NCBI GenBank assembly: GCA_963728295.1
Contig: CAVSKB010000011.1
Location: forward strand, 248,001-312,000
Direction of reading: 5' to 3'
Source of the DNA: DATJKD01 sp963728295
Lineage (GTDB): Bacteria; Pseudomonadota; Gammaproteobacteria; Steroidobacterales; Steroidobacteraceae
Length of the DNA stretch: 64,000 nucleotides
This document shows positions 19,911 through 31,043 of the stretch, piece by piece (within the stretch, counting starts at the first letter, position 1; every line of letters starts with the position of its first letter). The notes below the pieces were generated by a model. That model was not told the origin of the DNA. It ran no database searches and saw only the letters and a program-made list of their open reading frames with translations. A program made the translations under genes and the position numbers.

Positions 19911-21176
19911 ATGCGGAAATTCTCGGCCTGGGCCCTGCTGCGCGAAGCCTTCGCGGCCAGCGGGGCTGGCAGCCGCAGTGGCGGCGCGCGGAGCCGCAAG
20001 CCCGAGTACGACGCCGTCATCGTCGGCGGCGGCGGCCACGGGCTCGGCAGCCGCGTACTACCTCGCGGCCGAGCACCGGCTCAGGCGAACGTCGCGGTGG
20101 TCGAGAAGGGCTGGATCGGCGGCGGCAACACCGGCCGCAACACGACGATCATCCGCTCGAACTACCTGTTCGACGAGAGCGCGCGACTCTACGACCACGC
20201 GCTGCAAGCATGTGGGAGCGACCTGTCGCAGGTCCTCAACTACAACGTCATGTACTCGCCGCGCGGCGTGATGATGCTCGCGCACACCGTGCACGACGTG
20301 CAGGTGCTTCAAGCGGCACGTGCACGCCAACCGCTGCAACGGCGTCGACAACGAGTGGCTCGAGCCCGCCGAGGCGAAGGCGCTTCTGCCCGCCGCTCAA
20401 CATCGAGCCCGACATCCGCTACCCGGTGCATCGGCGCGTCGCTGCAGCGCCGCGGCGGCACGGCGCGGCACGACGCCGTCGCCTGGGGCTACGCGCGCGC
20501 CGCGGACGCGCTCGGCGTCGACATCGTCGAGAACTGCGAGGTCACGGGCATCCGGCGCGACGCTTCCGGCGCGGTCGAAGCGCTCGAGACCTCGCGCGGA
20601 CCGATCCGCATGCCGACGCGTCGGCGTGTCCGCCGCGGGCAACACCAGCGTCGTGCTGCGGCCTGGCCGGCGTGCGCCTGCCGCTCGAGAGTTTTCCGCT
20701 GCAGGCGCTCGTCTCGGAGCCGGTGAAGCCCGTGATGCCGTGCGTCGTGATGTCGAACTCGGTCCACGCCTACATCAGCCAGTCGGACAAGGGCGAACTC
20801 GTGATCGGCGCCGGCACGGACGCTTACACGAGCTACACGCAGCGCGGCGCGCTGCACGTCAATTCGCACACGCTGGCGGCGATCTGCGAGCTGTTTCCTA
20901 CGTTCCGCCGACTGCGCATGCTGCGGAACTGGGGCGGCATCGTCGACGTGACGCCGGATCGCTCGCCGATCATCGGCAGGACACCCGTGCCCGGTCTGTA
21001 CGTGAACTGCGGCTGGGGCACCGGCGGATTCAAGGCGACGCCGGGCGCTGGCGCACCTGCTCGCGTGGACCATGGCGCACGGCGAGCCGCACCCGATCAA
21101 CGCGCCGTTCACGATCGAGCGATTCCGCGACGGGCATCTGATCGACGAGGCCGCCGCGGCCGCCGTTGCGCATTGA
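19911..21176 (+). CDS. soxB: Sarcosine oxidase beta subunit
   Basis: Catalytic flavin subunit of the heterotetrameric enzyme that oxidises sarcosine to glycine, forming 5,10-methylene-THF and peroxide. ATG 19911 is followed by MRKFSAWALLREAF, the usual SoxB beginning. The FAD motif YDAVIVGGGGHGL and VVEKGWIGGGNTGRNTTIIR are diagnostic. Later blocks are VMYSPRGVMMLAHT, ALVSEPVKPVMPCVVM, LVIGAGTDAYTSYTQ, NWGGIVDVTPDRSPIIG and NCGWGTGGFKATPG. Interruptions occur in the first two thirds; the last 150 residues are clean. Eight bases separate it from the dehydrogenase stop, and soxD starts seven bases after it. Confidence 0.92.
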
Positions 21177-21183
21177 GCCCCGA

Positions 21184-21477
21184 ATGCTGCTGATCGATTG
21201 TCCTTATTGCGGTCCGCGCTCCGAGCTCGAGTTCAGCTACGGCGGGCAGGCGCACGTCGTTCGCCCGGCCGACCCATCCTCAGTCGACGCCGACGCGTGG
21301 GCCGAGTTTCTCTACCTGCGCGCCAATACGCGCGGGGTGCACGCGGAGCGCTGGCGGCACATGCACGGCTGCGCACGCTTCTTCAATGCGCTGCGCGACA
21401 CGACGTCCGACCAGTTCGTTGCGACCTATCGCAGCGGCGAGCCTGGACCCGTGCTGCCTCCCGGTGGCGGATCGTGA
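21184..21477 (+). CDS. soxD: Sarcosine oxidase delta subunit
   Basis: A 97-residue intact protein. The N-terminal LIDCPYCGPRSELEF holds the C-x2-C pair that helps bind zinc in SoxD; HGCARFFNALRDTTSDQF in the C-terminal half is also characteristic. The small subunit has a structural role in the alpha-beta-gamma-delta complex. It is third in the dehydrogenase-soxB-soxD-soxA-soxG operon, and its stop overlaps the soxA GTG start (GTGA). Confidence 0.92.
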   Translation: MLLIDCPYCGPRSELEFSYGGQAHVVRPADPSSVDADAWAEFLYLRANTRGVHAERWRHMHGCARFFNALRDTTSDQFVATYRSGEPGPVLPPGGGS

Positions 21478-24477
21478 GCGCGTATCGGCTGACGAGCGGC
21501 GGTCGCATCGACAGGTCGCGGCCGGTCGCGTTCACGTTCGACCGGCGGCCTTACCAGGGCTTTGCCGGCGACACGCTGGCCTCGGCGCTGCTCGCGAACG
21601 GCGTCCGCGTGCTCGGCCGCTCGTTCAAGTATCACCGCCCGCGCGGGCTGCTCGGCGCCGGTTCCGAGGAGCCGAATGCGCTCGTGATCGGTCGTGCGCG
21701 ATGCCGGACGACGCACGCCGAACCTGCGCGCGACGCAGGTCGAGATTTACGACGGACTCGTCGCCGAGAGCCAGAACCGCTGGCCCGCGCTCGGTTTCGA
21801 CGTGCTGGCGCGTCAACGACGTGCTCGCGCCGTTATTTCCCGCGGCGTTCTACTACAAGACTTTCATGTGGCCGCGATCGGCCTGGCATCGCTGGTATGA
21901 ACCCGCCATACGCCGCGCAGCCGGACTGGGCCGCGCTCCGTCCGCGCCGGATCCCGATCGCTACGCGCAGCGTTTCGCGCATTGCGACGTGCTCGTCGTC
22001 GGCGCGGGTCCCGCAGGCCTCGCGGCGGCGCTCGCGGCGGCGGGGACCGGCGCGCGGGTCATGCTCTGCGACGAACAGCCCGAACCCGGCGGCTCGCTGC
22101 TGGACGAGCGGGCTGCGACGATCGACGGTCAGCCGCTCGAGCAGTGGCTCTCGCTCCGCCATCGCCGCACTTTGCGCGCAACCGAACGTGACGTTGCTGA
22201 CACGCACGACGGCCTTCGGCTACTTCCCGCACAACCTCATCGGGCTGTGCGAGCGTCTCACGGATCATCGGCCTGCGCCTGCGGCCGGTACCGCCTCGCG
22301 AGCGGCTCTGGCAGGTTCGCGCTCGCGAGGTCGTGCTCGCGACCGGAGCGGTCGAGCAGCCGCTCGTCTTCCCGGGCAACGACCGGCCCGGCGTCATGCT
22401 CGCGTCTGCGGCATCGACGTACCTGCATCGCTACGGCGTCAGCGTCGGCTCGCGCATCGTCGTCGTGACCGGTTGCGATGCGGCCTACGCGACCGCGCTC
22501 GACCTGCATGCGGCGGGCGCGACGATTGCGCTCGATCGCCGACGTGCGCGAGGCTGCGAATGGTGCCGGGCCGGCGGCTGCGCGTGCGGCCGGTCTCGAG
22601 GTCGTCGACCGGGCGACCGTCCTCGGCACGTCGGGCCGGCTGGGCATCCGCAGCGTCACGCTGGGCACGATCGCCGATGCAACGATCGCCGACCGTCGCA
22701 CGATCGCCTGCGATGCGCTGCTGATGTCGGGCGGCCTCATCCCGAGCGTGCACCTGTACTCGCAGTCGCGCGGCAAGCTGGCCTGGGATGCCGGGCGCAT
22801 GGCGTTCCTGCCGGCGCGATCCGCCGAACGGGAGCGCTCGGCGGGAGCGTGTCGAGGCATCGACGGCCTCGAGACGGTGCTCAACGACGGCGCCGAGGCC
22901 GGGCTGGCCGCAGCCCGCGCCGCAGATCACAGAGGCGAGCCGCGGCCGATGCGTGCTGCGTCACGTGAGTTCAGCGTGCACGGCGTGCCCGGCGCGCTGC
23001 GGCACGGCGGAAAGCAGGCGCCGCCGCGTGCTTTCGTCGATTTCCAGAACGACGTCACGACGCAGGATCTCGCGCTGGCCGCGCGCGAGGGGTTCGTGTC
23101 GATAGAGCACATCAAGCGCTACACGACGACCGGCATGGCCACCGACCAGGGCAAGACGTCGAACATGAATGCGCTCGCGATCGTGGCCGACGGCCTCGCG
23201 CGCCCGCTTCCGGACGTCGGCCTGACCACGTTCCGGATGCCGTATACGCCCGTGACGTTCGGGACGCTCGCCGGCTATGACCGCGGCGACCTGTTCGACC
23301 CGGTACGCACGACGCCGATGCACGAGTGGGCGCGCCGCGCACGGAGCGGTATTCGAGGACGTGGGGCAGTGGAAGCGGGCGCGCTATTTCCCGCGAGCGG
23401 GCGAGGACATGCACGCTGGCCGTCGCGCGCGAGTGCCGCGCGGTGCGAGGCGCGTGCGGCATCTTCGACGCCTCGACGCTCGGCAAGATCGAAGTCGTGG
23501 GCCCCGACGCCGCGACGTTCCTGTCGCGCATGTACGTCAACGACTTCGCGAGCCTCGCCGTGGGACGGTGCCGCTACGGCATCCTGCTGCGCGACGACGG
23601 TTTCGTCTACGACGACGGCGTGATCGCGCGAATCGCGGATGACCGTTTCCACGTGACGACCACGACGGGCGGGGCGGCGCGTGTGCTTGCGTTCATGGAG
23701 GACTACCTGCAGACCGAGTGGCCCGATCTGCGGTCGTGGCTGACGTCGACCACGGAGCAGTGGGCCGTCGTCGCCGTGCAGGGACCGAAAAGTCGCGACG
23801 TCCTGACGCCGCTCATCACGGACGTCGATCTTTCGGCCGCGGCACTGCCGCATCTCGGCGTCCGGCACGGGCGGATCTGCGGTGTCCCGATGCGGCTGTT
23901 TCGCGTGAGCTTCACCGGCGAGCTCGGCTTCGAGGTCAACGTCCCGGCCGAATACGGGTCGTCGATCTGGGAGGCGGTCTACGCCGCGGGAAAGGACTTC
24001 GGCATCACGCCTTACGGGACCGAGACGATGCACGTCCTGCGCGCCGAGAAGGGTTACATCATCGTCGGCCAGGAAACGGACGGCACGGTCACGCCGTACG
24101 ACGTGGGGCTCGGCTGGGCGATCGGCAAGAGCAAGGCCGATTTCGTCGGCAAGCGGGCTCTCGCGCGACCGGCCATGCACGCGGCGGATCGCAAGCAGCT
24201 GGTCGGCCTGCTGACCGTCGATCCGGCGGTCGTGATCGAGGAAGGCGCACAGGTCGTGGCCGAGCCGGCGCAGTCACCGCCGATGCGACTGATCGGTCAC
24301 GTCACGTCGTCGTACGCGAGCGCCGTGCTCGGCCGTTCGATCGCGCTCGCGATGATCGAGGGCGGGCGCGCGCGGATCGGACAGACGCTTTACGTACCGA
24401 TGCCGCACGGCGACATCCCCGTCACGGTCACGGCGCCGGTGTTCTACGACGCCGAAGGGACGCGCCTCCATGGGTGA
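21474..24477 (+). CDS. soxA: Sarcosine oxidase alpha subunit
   Basis: Large subunit of sarcosine oxidase. GTG at 21474 starts SAYRLTSGGRIDRSRPV, followed by the small N-terminal domain (FAGDTLASALLANGV, FKYHRPRGLLGAG). An NAD-type dinucleotide fold begins at VLVVGAGPAGLAAALAAA, with VLATGAVEQPLVFPGNDRPG further on. From about residue 560 the protein has the aminomethyltransferase-like folate domain: TTTGMATDQGKTSN, ACGIFDASTLGKIEVVGPDA, FTGELGFEVNVPAEYG, YGTETMHVLRAEKGYIIVG. Around ten +1 interruptions end near 23430; the C-terminal 340 residues are clean. About 990 residues fits. The stop overlaps soxG by eight bases. Confidence 0.92.
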
Positions 24478-25045
24478 CGTCGTGGCCCGAGTGCCCGTCG
24501 ACGTCCGCCAAACGGAGTGGTTGCGAGCGTTGCCCGGCGCGGCGAGGTTTGTATTCCGCGGCGATGCGGAGGCACGGCTCGCGGCCGGTGCAGCCTTCGG
24601 AGCGCCGCTGGCCGCGGTCACCGGCCGCGCCGTGACCCACGGCGATCGCGCGGCGCTGTCGCTGGGGCCCGACGAGCACCTGTTGATCGTGCCCGAGCAG
24701 GACGCGGCTGCCTTCGCGGCCGAGCTCGCGAGCGAGCTGGAGGGCCGGCCGCATTCGCTCGTGGACGTCAGTCACCGCCAGGTCGCGCTCGAGCTGCGCG
24801 GTCCGCATGCCGAATGGCTGCTCGCCGCCGCGTGCCCGCTGCCGCTCGACGTCGAGGCCTTCCCGGTCGGCGCGTGCACGCGTACCGTGTTTGCAAAGGC
24901 CGAGATCGTGCTGTGGCGCACGGACCCCGACACCTTTCGCGTCGAGGTCGCACGCTCCTATTGTCGTTACGTCGTCGACCTGCTCGGCGAAGTCGCGCGC
25001 GAGCTGCCTGCGCGGGCATACCGGGATGCCGGCGGCGTTTCCTGA
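24470..25045 (+). CDS. soxG: Sarcosine oxidase gamma subunit
   Basis: A 191-residue intact protein. LGPDEHLLIVPEQD, LVDVSHRQVALELRGPHAEW, ACPLPLDVEAFPVGACTRT and FRVEVARSYCRYVVDLL follow the SoxG pattern, a GcvT-like fold that completes the folate-binding side of the complex. It begins eight bases before the soxA stop. In many genomes soxG is followed by purU or fold; here an aldehyde dehydrogenase follows after 45 bases. Confidence 0.88.
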   Translation: MGDVVARVPVDVRQTEWLRALPGAARFVFRGDAEARLAAGAAFGAPLAAVTGRAVTHGDRAALSLGPDEHLLIVPEQDAAAFAAELASELEGRPHSLVDVSHRQVALELRGPHAEWLLAAACPLPLDVEAFPVGACTRTVFAKAEIVLWRTDPDTFRVEVARSYCRYVVDLLGEVARELPARAYRDAGGVS

Positions 25046-25090
25046 TCTGCCGTACCCCCGGGCGCGGCGTTTCGACGGTCGAGGTGACAG

Positions 25091-26587
25091 ATGAGCCAAT
25101 CGAAGACACGCGCTGACTGGCACCGCCTGGCCGCCGGACTGCGCTACGAGACGGGCCACTTCATCGACGGCGAGCACGTCGCCGGGCGGGGCGCCCGTTT
25201 CGCCGTCGTGAATCCCGCGAGTGCCGAGCCGCTCTGCGAGGTGGCGTCCGGAACCGCCGCGGACATCGATGTCGCCGTTGCGTCGGGCCGCCGCGCGTTT
25301 GCAGCCGGAAGCTGGCGTTGCATGGCGCCGCGCGACCGTCTCGAAGTGCTGACGCGACTTGCCGCGCTCATCGACGAGAACACGGAGCGTTTCGCGCTGC
25401 TCGATACGCTCGTCATGGGCAAGCCGATCCGCGACATGCTCGCCGTGGACATCCCGCAGTCGTCGCTGACTTTTCGTTACTTCGCGGAGCTCTCGGACAA
25501 GATCGAAGGCGCGGTCACGGCCACGGCCGTCGATGCGTTTCATTACACGCTGCGCGAGCCGCTCGGCGTCGTCGGTTGCATCGTGCCGTGGAACTTTCCG
25601 CTGATGATGACCGCCTGGAAGATCGCGCCGGCGCTCGCCGCCGGCAACTCGGTCGTGCTCAAGCCCGCGGAGAATTCGCCGCTCTCCGCGCTGCTGCTCG
25701 CGGAGTTGTTCGTCGAGGCCGGCGGCCCCGCCGGCGTGCTCAACGTCGTGAACGGCTCCGGCCTCGACGCCGGGGCGCCGCTCGCGCTGCACAACGACGT
25801 CGCAAAGATCTCTTTCACCGGCTCGACCGCGACCGGCAAGAAAATGCTCCAGTACTCCGCCCAGTCGAACATGAAGCGCGTCAGCCTCGAATGCGGCGGC
25901 AAGTCGCCGCAGGTCTTCCTCGCGGACCTCGAGGATCTCGACCGTGCCGTGACCTATGCGATCAACGGCATCTTCCTGACGGCCGGGGAGTCGTGCAGCG
26001 CCGGCTCACGCCTGCTCGTGGACAAACGCATCGCCGGTGATTTCGCGGCGCGTTTCATCGAGCTCGGACGCGATGCGTACCGTGCCGGCGATCCGCTCGA
26101 CCCCGAGACGAATCTTGGACCGCTCGTGAGTGCGAGGCAGCACGCAAAGGTCGTCGGCTACATCGCGACAGGTCGCGACGAAGGCGCGAAGCTCGAGTTC
26201 GGTGGCGACGTGCCCGACCGTCCGGGCTACTACGTGAACCCGGCGTTGTTCACCAGCGTGCGGAACGACATGAAGATCGCGCAGGAAGAGATCTTCGGCC
26301 CCGTCGCGGCGCTCATCGAGGTCGACGGCCTCGACGACGCATTGCGAATCGCCAACGACACCATCTACGGGCTCGCCGCCTCGGTGTGGACGAGCGACCT
26401 GCGTGCCGCGCACGCCGCGGTGCGCGGCCTCGAGGCCGGCGTCATCTATGTGAACTGCTTCGATCACGGCGATCCGACGCAGCCCTTCCTCGGGCACAAG
26501 CAGTCCGGCCAGGGAGGCGACAAGTGCCTCGAGGGGCTCTTGAGCTACACGCAGACCAAGTCCGCGTGGATCCACCTCGGTCGCTGA
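25091..26587 (+). CDS. Aldehyde dehydrogenase, betaine-aldehyde-dehydrogenase-like
   Basis: A 498-residue NAD(P)-dependent aldehyde dehydrogenase with no interruption. ATG 25091 follows GAGGTGACAG. Motifs: substrate-channel PWNFPLMMTAWKIAPALAAG, cofactor loop FTGSTATGKKML, catalytic glutamate in SLECGGKSPQVF near 266, nucleophile cysteine in TAGESCSAGSRL near 301, and EEIFGPVAALIEV. The position after soxG and before choline-type oxidoreductases makes betaine aldehyde a reasonable substrate, but formaldehyde- or semialdehyde-type substrates are possible; sequence alone does not separate these. Confidence 0.85.
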   Translation: MSQSKTRADWHRLAAGLRYETGHFIDGEHVAGRGARFAVVNPASAEPLCEVASGTAADIDVAVASGRRAFAAGSWRCMAPRDRLEVLTRLAALIDENTERFALLDTLVMGKPIRDMLAVDIPQSSLTFRYFAELSDKIEGAVTATAVDAFHYTLREPLGVVGCIVPWNFPLMMTAWKIAPALAAGNSVVLKPAENSPLSALLLAELFVEAGGPAGVLNVVNGSGLDAGAPLALHNDVAKISFTGSTATGKKMLQYSAQSNMKRVSLECGGKSPQVFLADLEDLDRAVTYAINGIFLTAGESCSAGSRLLVDKRIAGDFAARFIELGRDAYRAGDPLDPETNLGPLVSARQHAKVVGYIATGRDEGAKLEFGGDVPDRPGYYVNPALFTSVRNDMKIAQEEIFGPVAALIEVDGLDDALRIANDTIYGLAASVWTSDLRAAHAAVRGLEAGVIYVNCFDHGDPTQPFLGHKQSGQGGDKCLEGLLSYTQTKSAWIHLGR

Positions 26588-26605
26588 GGCCGTCGCTCCA
26601 TCACG

Positions 26606-27857
26606 ATGGACGCTACCCGCGCCGCACGTGCGCCGCTCGCACTCGTAACGCTGCTGTCCGTCGCGCTGCTCGTCAATTACATCGACCGCGGGAGCATCGC
26701 CACTGCGGCGCCTTTGCTCGAGCAGGAGCTGGGTCTCTCCGCCAGCCAGATGGGCTGGGTACTCGCGGCCTTCTACTGGGCGTACGCGCCGATGCAGCCC
26801 GTGATGGGATGGCTCGCCGACCGATACGGCCCGGCGCAGGTGCTGAGCGGGGGATTCGCATTGTGGAGTGTTGCGACCGTGGCGAGCGGTCTCGCCGGCG
26901 GCCTCGTCATGCTGGTCCTGCTGCGCATGCTCATGGGTGCCGGTGAGGCCACGTTCTATCCGAGCGCGCTCAGTCTGCTGTCGCGACGCGTGCCTCCGCT
27001 GCAGCGCGCCCGCGCGACCGCAACGATGCAGTTCGGTGCGGTATTAGGGCCTGCGGTCGGCACGCTGCTCGGGGGGCTGCTCATGGTTCGCTACGGATGG
27101 CGGGCGATGTTCATCGTCATGGGCCTCGGCTCGCTGCTGTGGCTGATGGCGTGGCGGCGCTGGATGCGCCGCTCACCGCAGGACCCCCAGCCTGCGAGCG
27201 CGGGAGACGATCCGCCCTATGTACTGATCCTGCGCCAGCGTGCGCTGTGGGGCGGCATGATGGGAACGTTCTGCTCCAACTACGCGTTCTACTTCGTGTT
27301 CTCGTGGCTGCCGCTGTACCTGGTCCACGAGCGCGGCTTGTCTCTCGCGGTCATGACGCAGGCGGCGAGCGCGTTCTACGTCGTGGACGGCGCGAGCGTG
27401 CTGCTCGCCGGATGGCTGCTCGACCGCTGGATCCGGCGTGGCGCGAGTTTCAACCGTGCCTACAAGACCGCGCTCGTCCTGAGCAGCGCCGGCGTCGGCG
27501 CCTGCCTGATCGCCAGCAGCCTCGACAAGCGGGCTGGTCGCCGCGGCAGTGATCCTGCTGTTGACCGGTGTCATGGACGGACTCAACAGCCCGGCCAACC
27601 CGTCGGTCACACAGACTTTCGCGGGCCCGTGGGCGACCGGGCGGTGGATGGGCCTTCAGAACGCCGTCGGCAATATCGCGGGGATGACGGCCCCGGTCGT
27701 GACCGGCTATCTCGTGCAGCACACGGGCCACTACACTGCGGCACTCATCGTGTCCGGCGTCGTGGCACTGTGTGGACTCGTGGCATGGCTGGTCGTCGTC
27801 CCGGAGATACGTCCGATCGACTGGTCGGGTGAAATGGCACGGGGCGCCGGGAGCTGA
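26606..27857 (+). CDS. MFS transporter, anion:cation symporter type
   Basis: A 12-helix major facilitator of about 417 residues. LLVNYIDRGSIATAAPLLE in helix 1, WVLAAFYWAYAPMQPVMGWLADRYG between helices 2 and 3, and LRMLMGAGEATFYPSAL are typical of the ACS family (organic anions, hexuronates). One +1 interruption near 27530 (after SSLDKR). It starts 18 bases after the aldehyde dehydrogenase and probably shares its transcript. Substrate unknown; a small carboxylate fits the context. Confidence 0.8.
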
Positions 27858-27902
27858 ATCCCTGCAACGCGTCGCCGCCGGTGCGGCCTAGGCAGAGCCA
27901 TC

Positions 27903-29269
27903 ATGCAGCGAATCTCTGAACCTGCGCGCGAACTCGACGTAATCCACGAAACCGACGTGCTCGTCGTAGGCAGCGGGCCCGGTGGGCTCGCGGCGGCGCT
28001 CGCCAGCGCGCGCGCAGGCGTGCGCACGACGCTGCTCGAGCGGTACGGATGCTTCGGCGGCAACATCACGCAGGTGGGCGTCGAAGGCTTCGCGTGGTAC
28101 CGGCACGAGGGCACGATCGACAGCGAGGGCATCGGCATCGAGTTCGAGCAGCGGGCCAAGGCAATGGGCGCCGCGATGCCTGAGCCGCAGTCGATGAGTC
28201 ACGCGCTCGACGCGGAGATGTTCAAGTTCGTCGCGGACGTGCTCGTGCAGGAGGCCGGCGTGCAGCCGATGCTGCACCGCCAGTTCGTCGCGCCCGTGCT
28301 CGAGGACGGCGCCATCCGCGGAGCCATCGTCGAGAGCAAGGCGGGACGCGAGGCGATCCTCGCGGCGCGTGTCGTCGATGCGACCGGCGACGCGGACGTC
28401 GCGGCGCGCGCCGGCGCGCCGACGCACAAGACGCCGCGCGAGGAGATGATGTCGGTGTCGGTCATGTTCTCGATGAGCGGCGTCAACAAGCAGCGCTTCA
28501 TCGATGCGGTCAAGGCGGACCCGCAGACGTACGCCGACTGGGTCGGCAACGGCGAATGGAACATCGAGACGAGCGGCAAGGAGGACGCGCTGTTCTCGCC
28601 GTTTCTGCGCAAGCCGTTCAAGCGCGCGGTGGCGGCGGGCGTCATACCCGCGTCCCTCGCCACGCTGGCCGGCACGTGGGGCGCCGTCAGCGACCAGGGC
28701 GACCTCACGTACCTGAATCTCGTGCATCTCGCCGGTTGCGACGGCACCGATCCCGACGATCTCACGCGCGGCGAGATCGAAGGCCGGCGCCAGGCCGTGC
28801 ACGCGGTCGAAGCGCTGCGCCACTTCATGCCGGGCTGCGAGCACGCGAAGCTGCGCAACTTCGGCATGACGCTCGGTGTACGTGACACGCGCAAGATCGA
28901 CGCAGTCCACAATCTCACGGCGGCCGAAGTGCGCGGCGAGGCGCGGTTCGACGATTCGATCGGTATCTTTCCCGAATTCATCGACGGCTACGGACTGCTG
29001 ATCCTGCCGACGACCGGTCGTTACTTTCACGTGCCGTATCGCTCGCTGCTGCCGCAAGGGCGTGCGGCAACCTCATCGTCGCGGGTCGCTGCATCGGCGG
29101 CGACAAGGTGTCGCATGCGGCCGTGCGCAACATGATGTGCTGCGCCGTGAGCGGGCAGGGCGCTGGCGTGGCCGCTGCGATTTCGTTCAAGACGGGACGA
29201 GCGTTCGAGGACGTCGACCTGCGCCTCGTGCGGGCGGAGCTCACGCGCCAGGGAGTGCGACTCGCGTGA
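27903..29269 (+). CDS. FAD-dependent oxidoreductase (PF12831-like)
   Basis: A roughly 454-residue flavoprotein. The dinucleotide fold is ETDVLVVGSGPGGLAAALASARAG near residue 17 (quoted in two parts across the motif GSGPGG), with LLERYGCFGGNITQVGVEG after it and RVVDATGDADVAARAGAP near 160. Near the C-terminus, VAGRCIGGDKVSHAAVRNM re-closes the FAD site. Two synonymous doublings near 29060 break the frame at PYRSLLPQGVGNL. Members of this family carry the FAD-binding part of several multi-subunit oxidoreductases, but no Fe-S partner is encoded nearby. The substrate is unknown. Confidence 0.75.
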
Positions 29270-29303
29270 TTCCGACACGGCTGTACGACGACGTCGCGCG
29301 CCG

Positions 29304-31012
29304 ATGACCGCTCGCCACTACGATTTCGTGATCGTCGGAGGCGGCTCGGCGGGATCCGCGCTCGCGAATCGGCTGAGCGCCGATCCGGCAACGTCGGTCC
29401 TCGTGCTCGAGGCCGGTCGCACGGATTTCATCTGGGACCCGCTGCATCCACATGCCTGCCGCGCTCTCGATGCCGATCGGTCACCCGCTGGTACGACTGG
29501 CGCTACGCAAGCGAACCGGAGCCGCACATGCAGGGGCGGCGCATCGCGCATCCTCGCGGCAAGGTGCTCGGCGGTTCGAGCAGCATCAACGGCATGATTT
29601 TCCAGCGCGGCAACCCGCTCGACTACGAGCGCTGGGCCGCCGACCCGGGCATGCAGGCCTGGGACTACGCGCACTGCCTGCCGTATTTCAAGCGCATGGA
29701 GACCTGCCTCGCCGGCGCGGACGCGTGGCGCGGCGGCGACGGGCCGCTCGTGCTGGAGCGCGGGCCGGCGTCGAACCCGCTGTTCGATGCGTTTTTCGCC
29801 GCGGCCGTTCAGGCGGGTTACCCGCGCACCGACGACGTCAACGGGTACCGGCAGGAGGGCTTTGCCAAGTTCGACCGCAACATCCACCGCGGGCGCCGGC
29901 TTGAGCGCCGCGCGCGCCTACCTGCATCCGGTCATGCACCGCCGCAACCTCACGGTCCGCACGCTGGCACACGTGACGTCCGTGAAGTTCGAGGGCCAGC
30001 AGGGCCGTCGGCGTCGAGTATCTGCAGGCGGGACGAGGGCGCCGCTCGGTCCGCGCGGGCGAAGTGATCCTCTGTGGCGGCGCGATCAACACGCCGCAGA
30101 TCCTGCAACTTTCCGGCGTCGGGAGCGCGCGCTGGCTCGAATCCCTCGGCATCGCCGTCGTCGCGGACCTGCCGGGCGTCGGCGCCAATCTGCAGGATCA
30201 TCTCGAGGTGTACGTCCAGTTCGCGAACCGCCTGCCGGTGTCGGTCGATCCTGGAATCTCCTGGCCGAAGAAGCTCGGCGTCGGGGTGCAATGGCTGCTG
30301 CAACGCCGCGGGATCGGCGCGACGAACCATTTCGAAGGCGGTGGCTTCTGCCGCAGCAACCCGGACGTCGATTATCCGAACCTCATGTTTCACTTCCTGC
30401 CGATGGCAGTCCGTTACGACGGCTCGAAGCCTGCGGCCGGTTACGGCTACCAGGTGCACGTGGGGCCGATGTACTCGGACGCGCGCGGCTGGATCCGCAT
30501 CCGGTCGACCGACCCGATGCAGCACCCGGCGCTGCAGTTCAATTACCTGTCCACGGACCAGGACCGGCGCGAATGGGTGGAGGCGATCCGCATCGCGCGT
30601 CGGATCCTGAATCAGCCCGCGATGGAACGCCTACAACGGGGGGGAGATTTCACCGGGTGCTGCCGTCGCATCCGATGCCGAGATACTGGACTGGGTACGA
30701 CGCGACGCCGAGACCGCGCTGCACCCGTCCTGCACCGCAAAGATCGGTGTGGGCGCCGATGCGGTGCTCGATCCTGCTTCGATGCGCGTACACGGGCTCA
30801 ATGGAATACGCGTCGTCGATGCGAGCGCGTTCCCCTACATCCCGAACGGCAACACCTATGCACCCGTCATGATGCTCGCCGAAAAGAGCGCTGACCTGAT
30901 CCTCGGCAACACGCCGCTGCCGCCGTCGCCTGCGCCGTTCTACCGGTTCCGGGACGGCAGCCCGCTGCATCCGCCGGGCGATCCCCGCAATGGACCGGCG
31001 GCCGAGTCATGA
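29304..31012 (+). CDS. GMC oxidoreductase, choline dehydrogenase-like
   Basis: A BetA-like flavoprotein of about 565 residues. The FAD motif is FVIVGGGSAGSALANRLS; PRGKVLGGSSSINGMIFQRG and the GMC signature GEVILCGGAINTPQILQLSG follow. The C-terminal catalytic block reads HPSCTAKIG and VVDASAFPYIPNGNTYAPVMMLAEKSADLI, quoted in part. Interruptions occur near 29455, 29500, 29895, 30005 and in a run of seven G at 30638-30644. With the aldehyde dehydrogenase at 25.1 kb it could oxidise choline to betaine. Other primary alcohols are possible because the GMC family is broad. Confidence 0.82.
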
Positions 31013-31043
31013 CGTCGATGACGTTCGGCTATGCTCACGGCCC

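Noticed and set aside
30638..30644. Run of seven G in the GMC gene as a phase-variation tract
   Set aside because: The reading frame is already off by one here, as at other assembly-type errors, and homopolymer miscalling is the simpler explanation.
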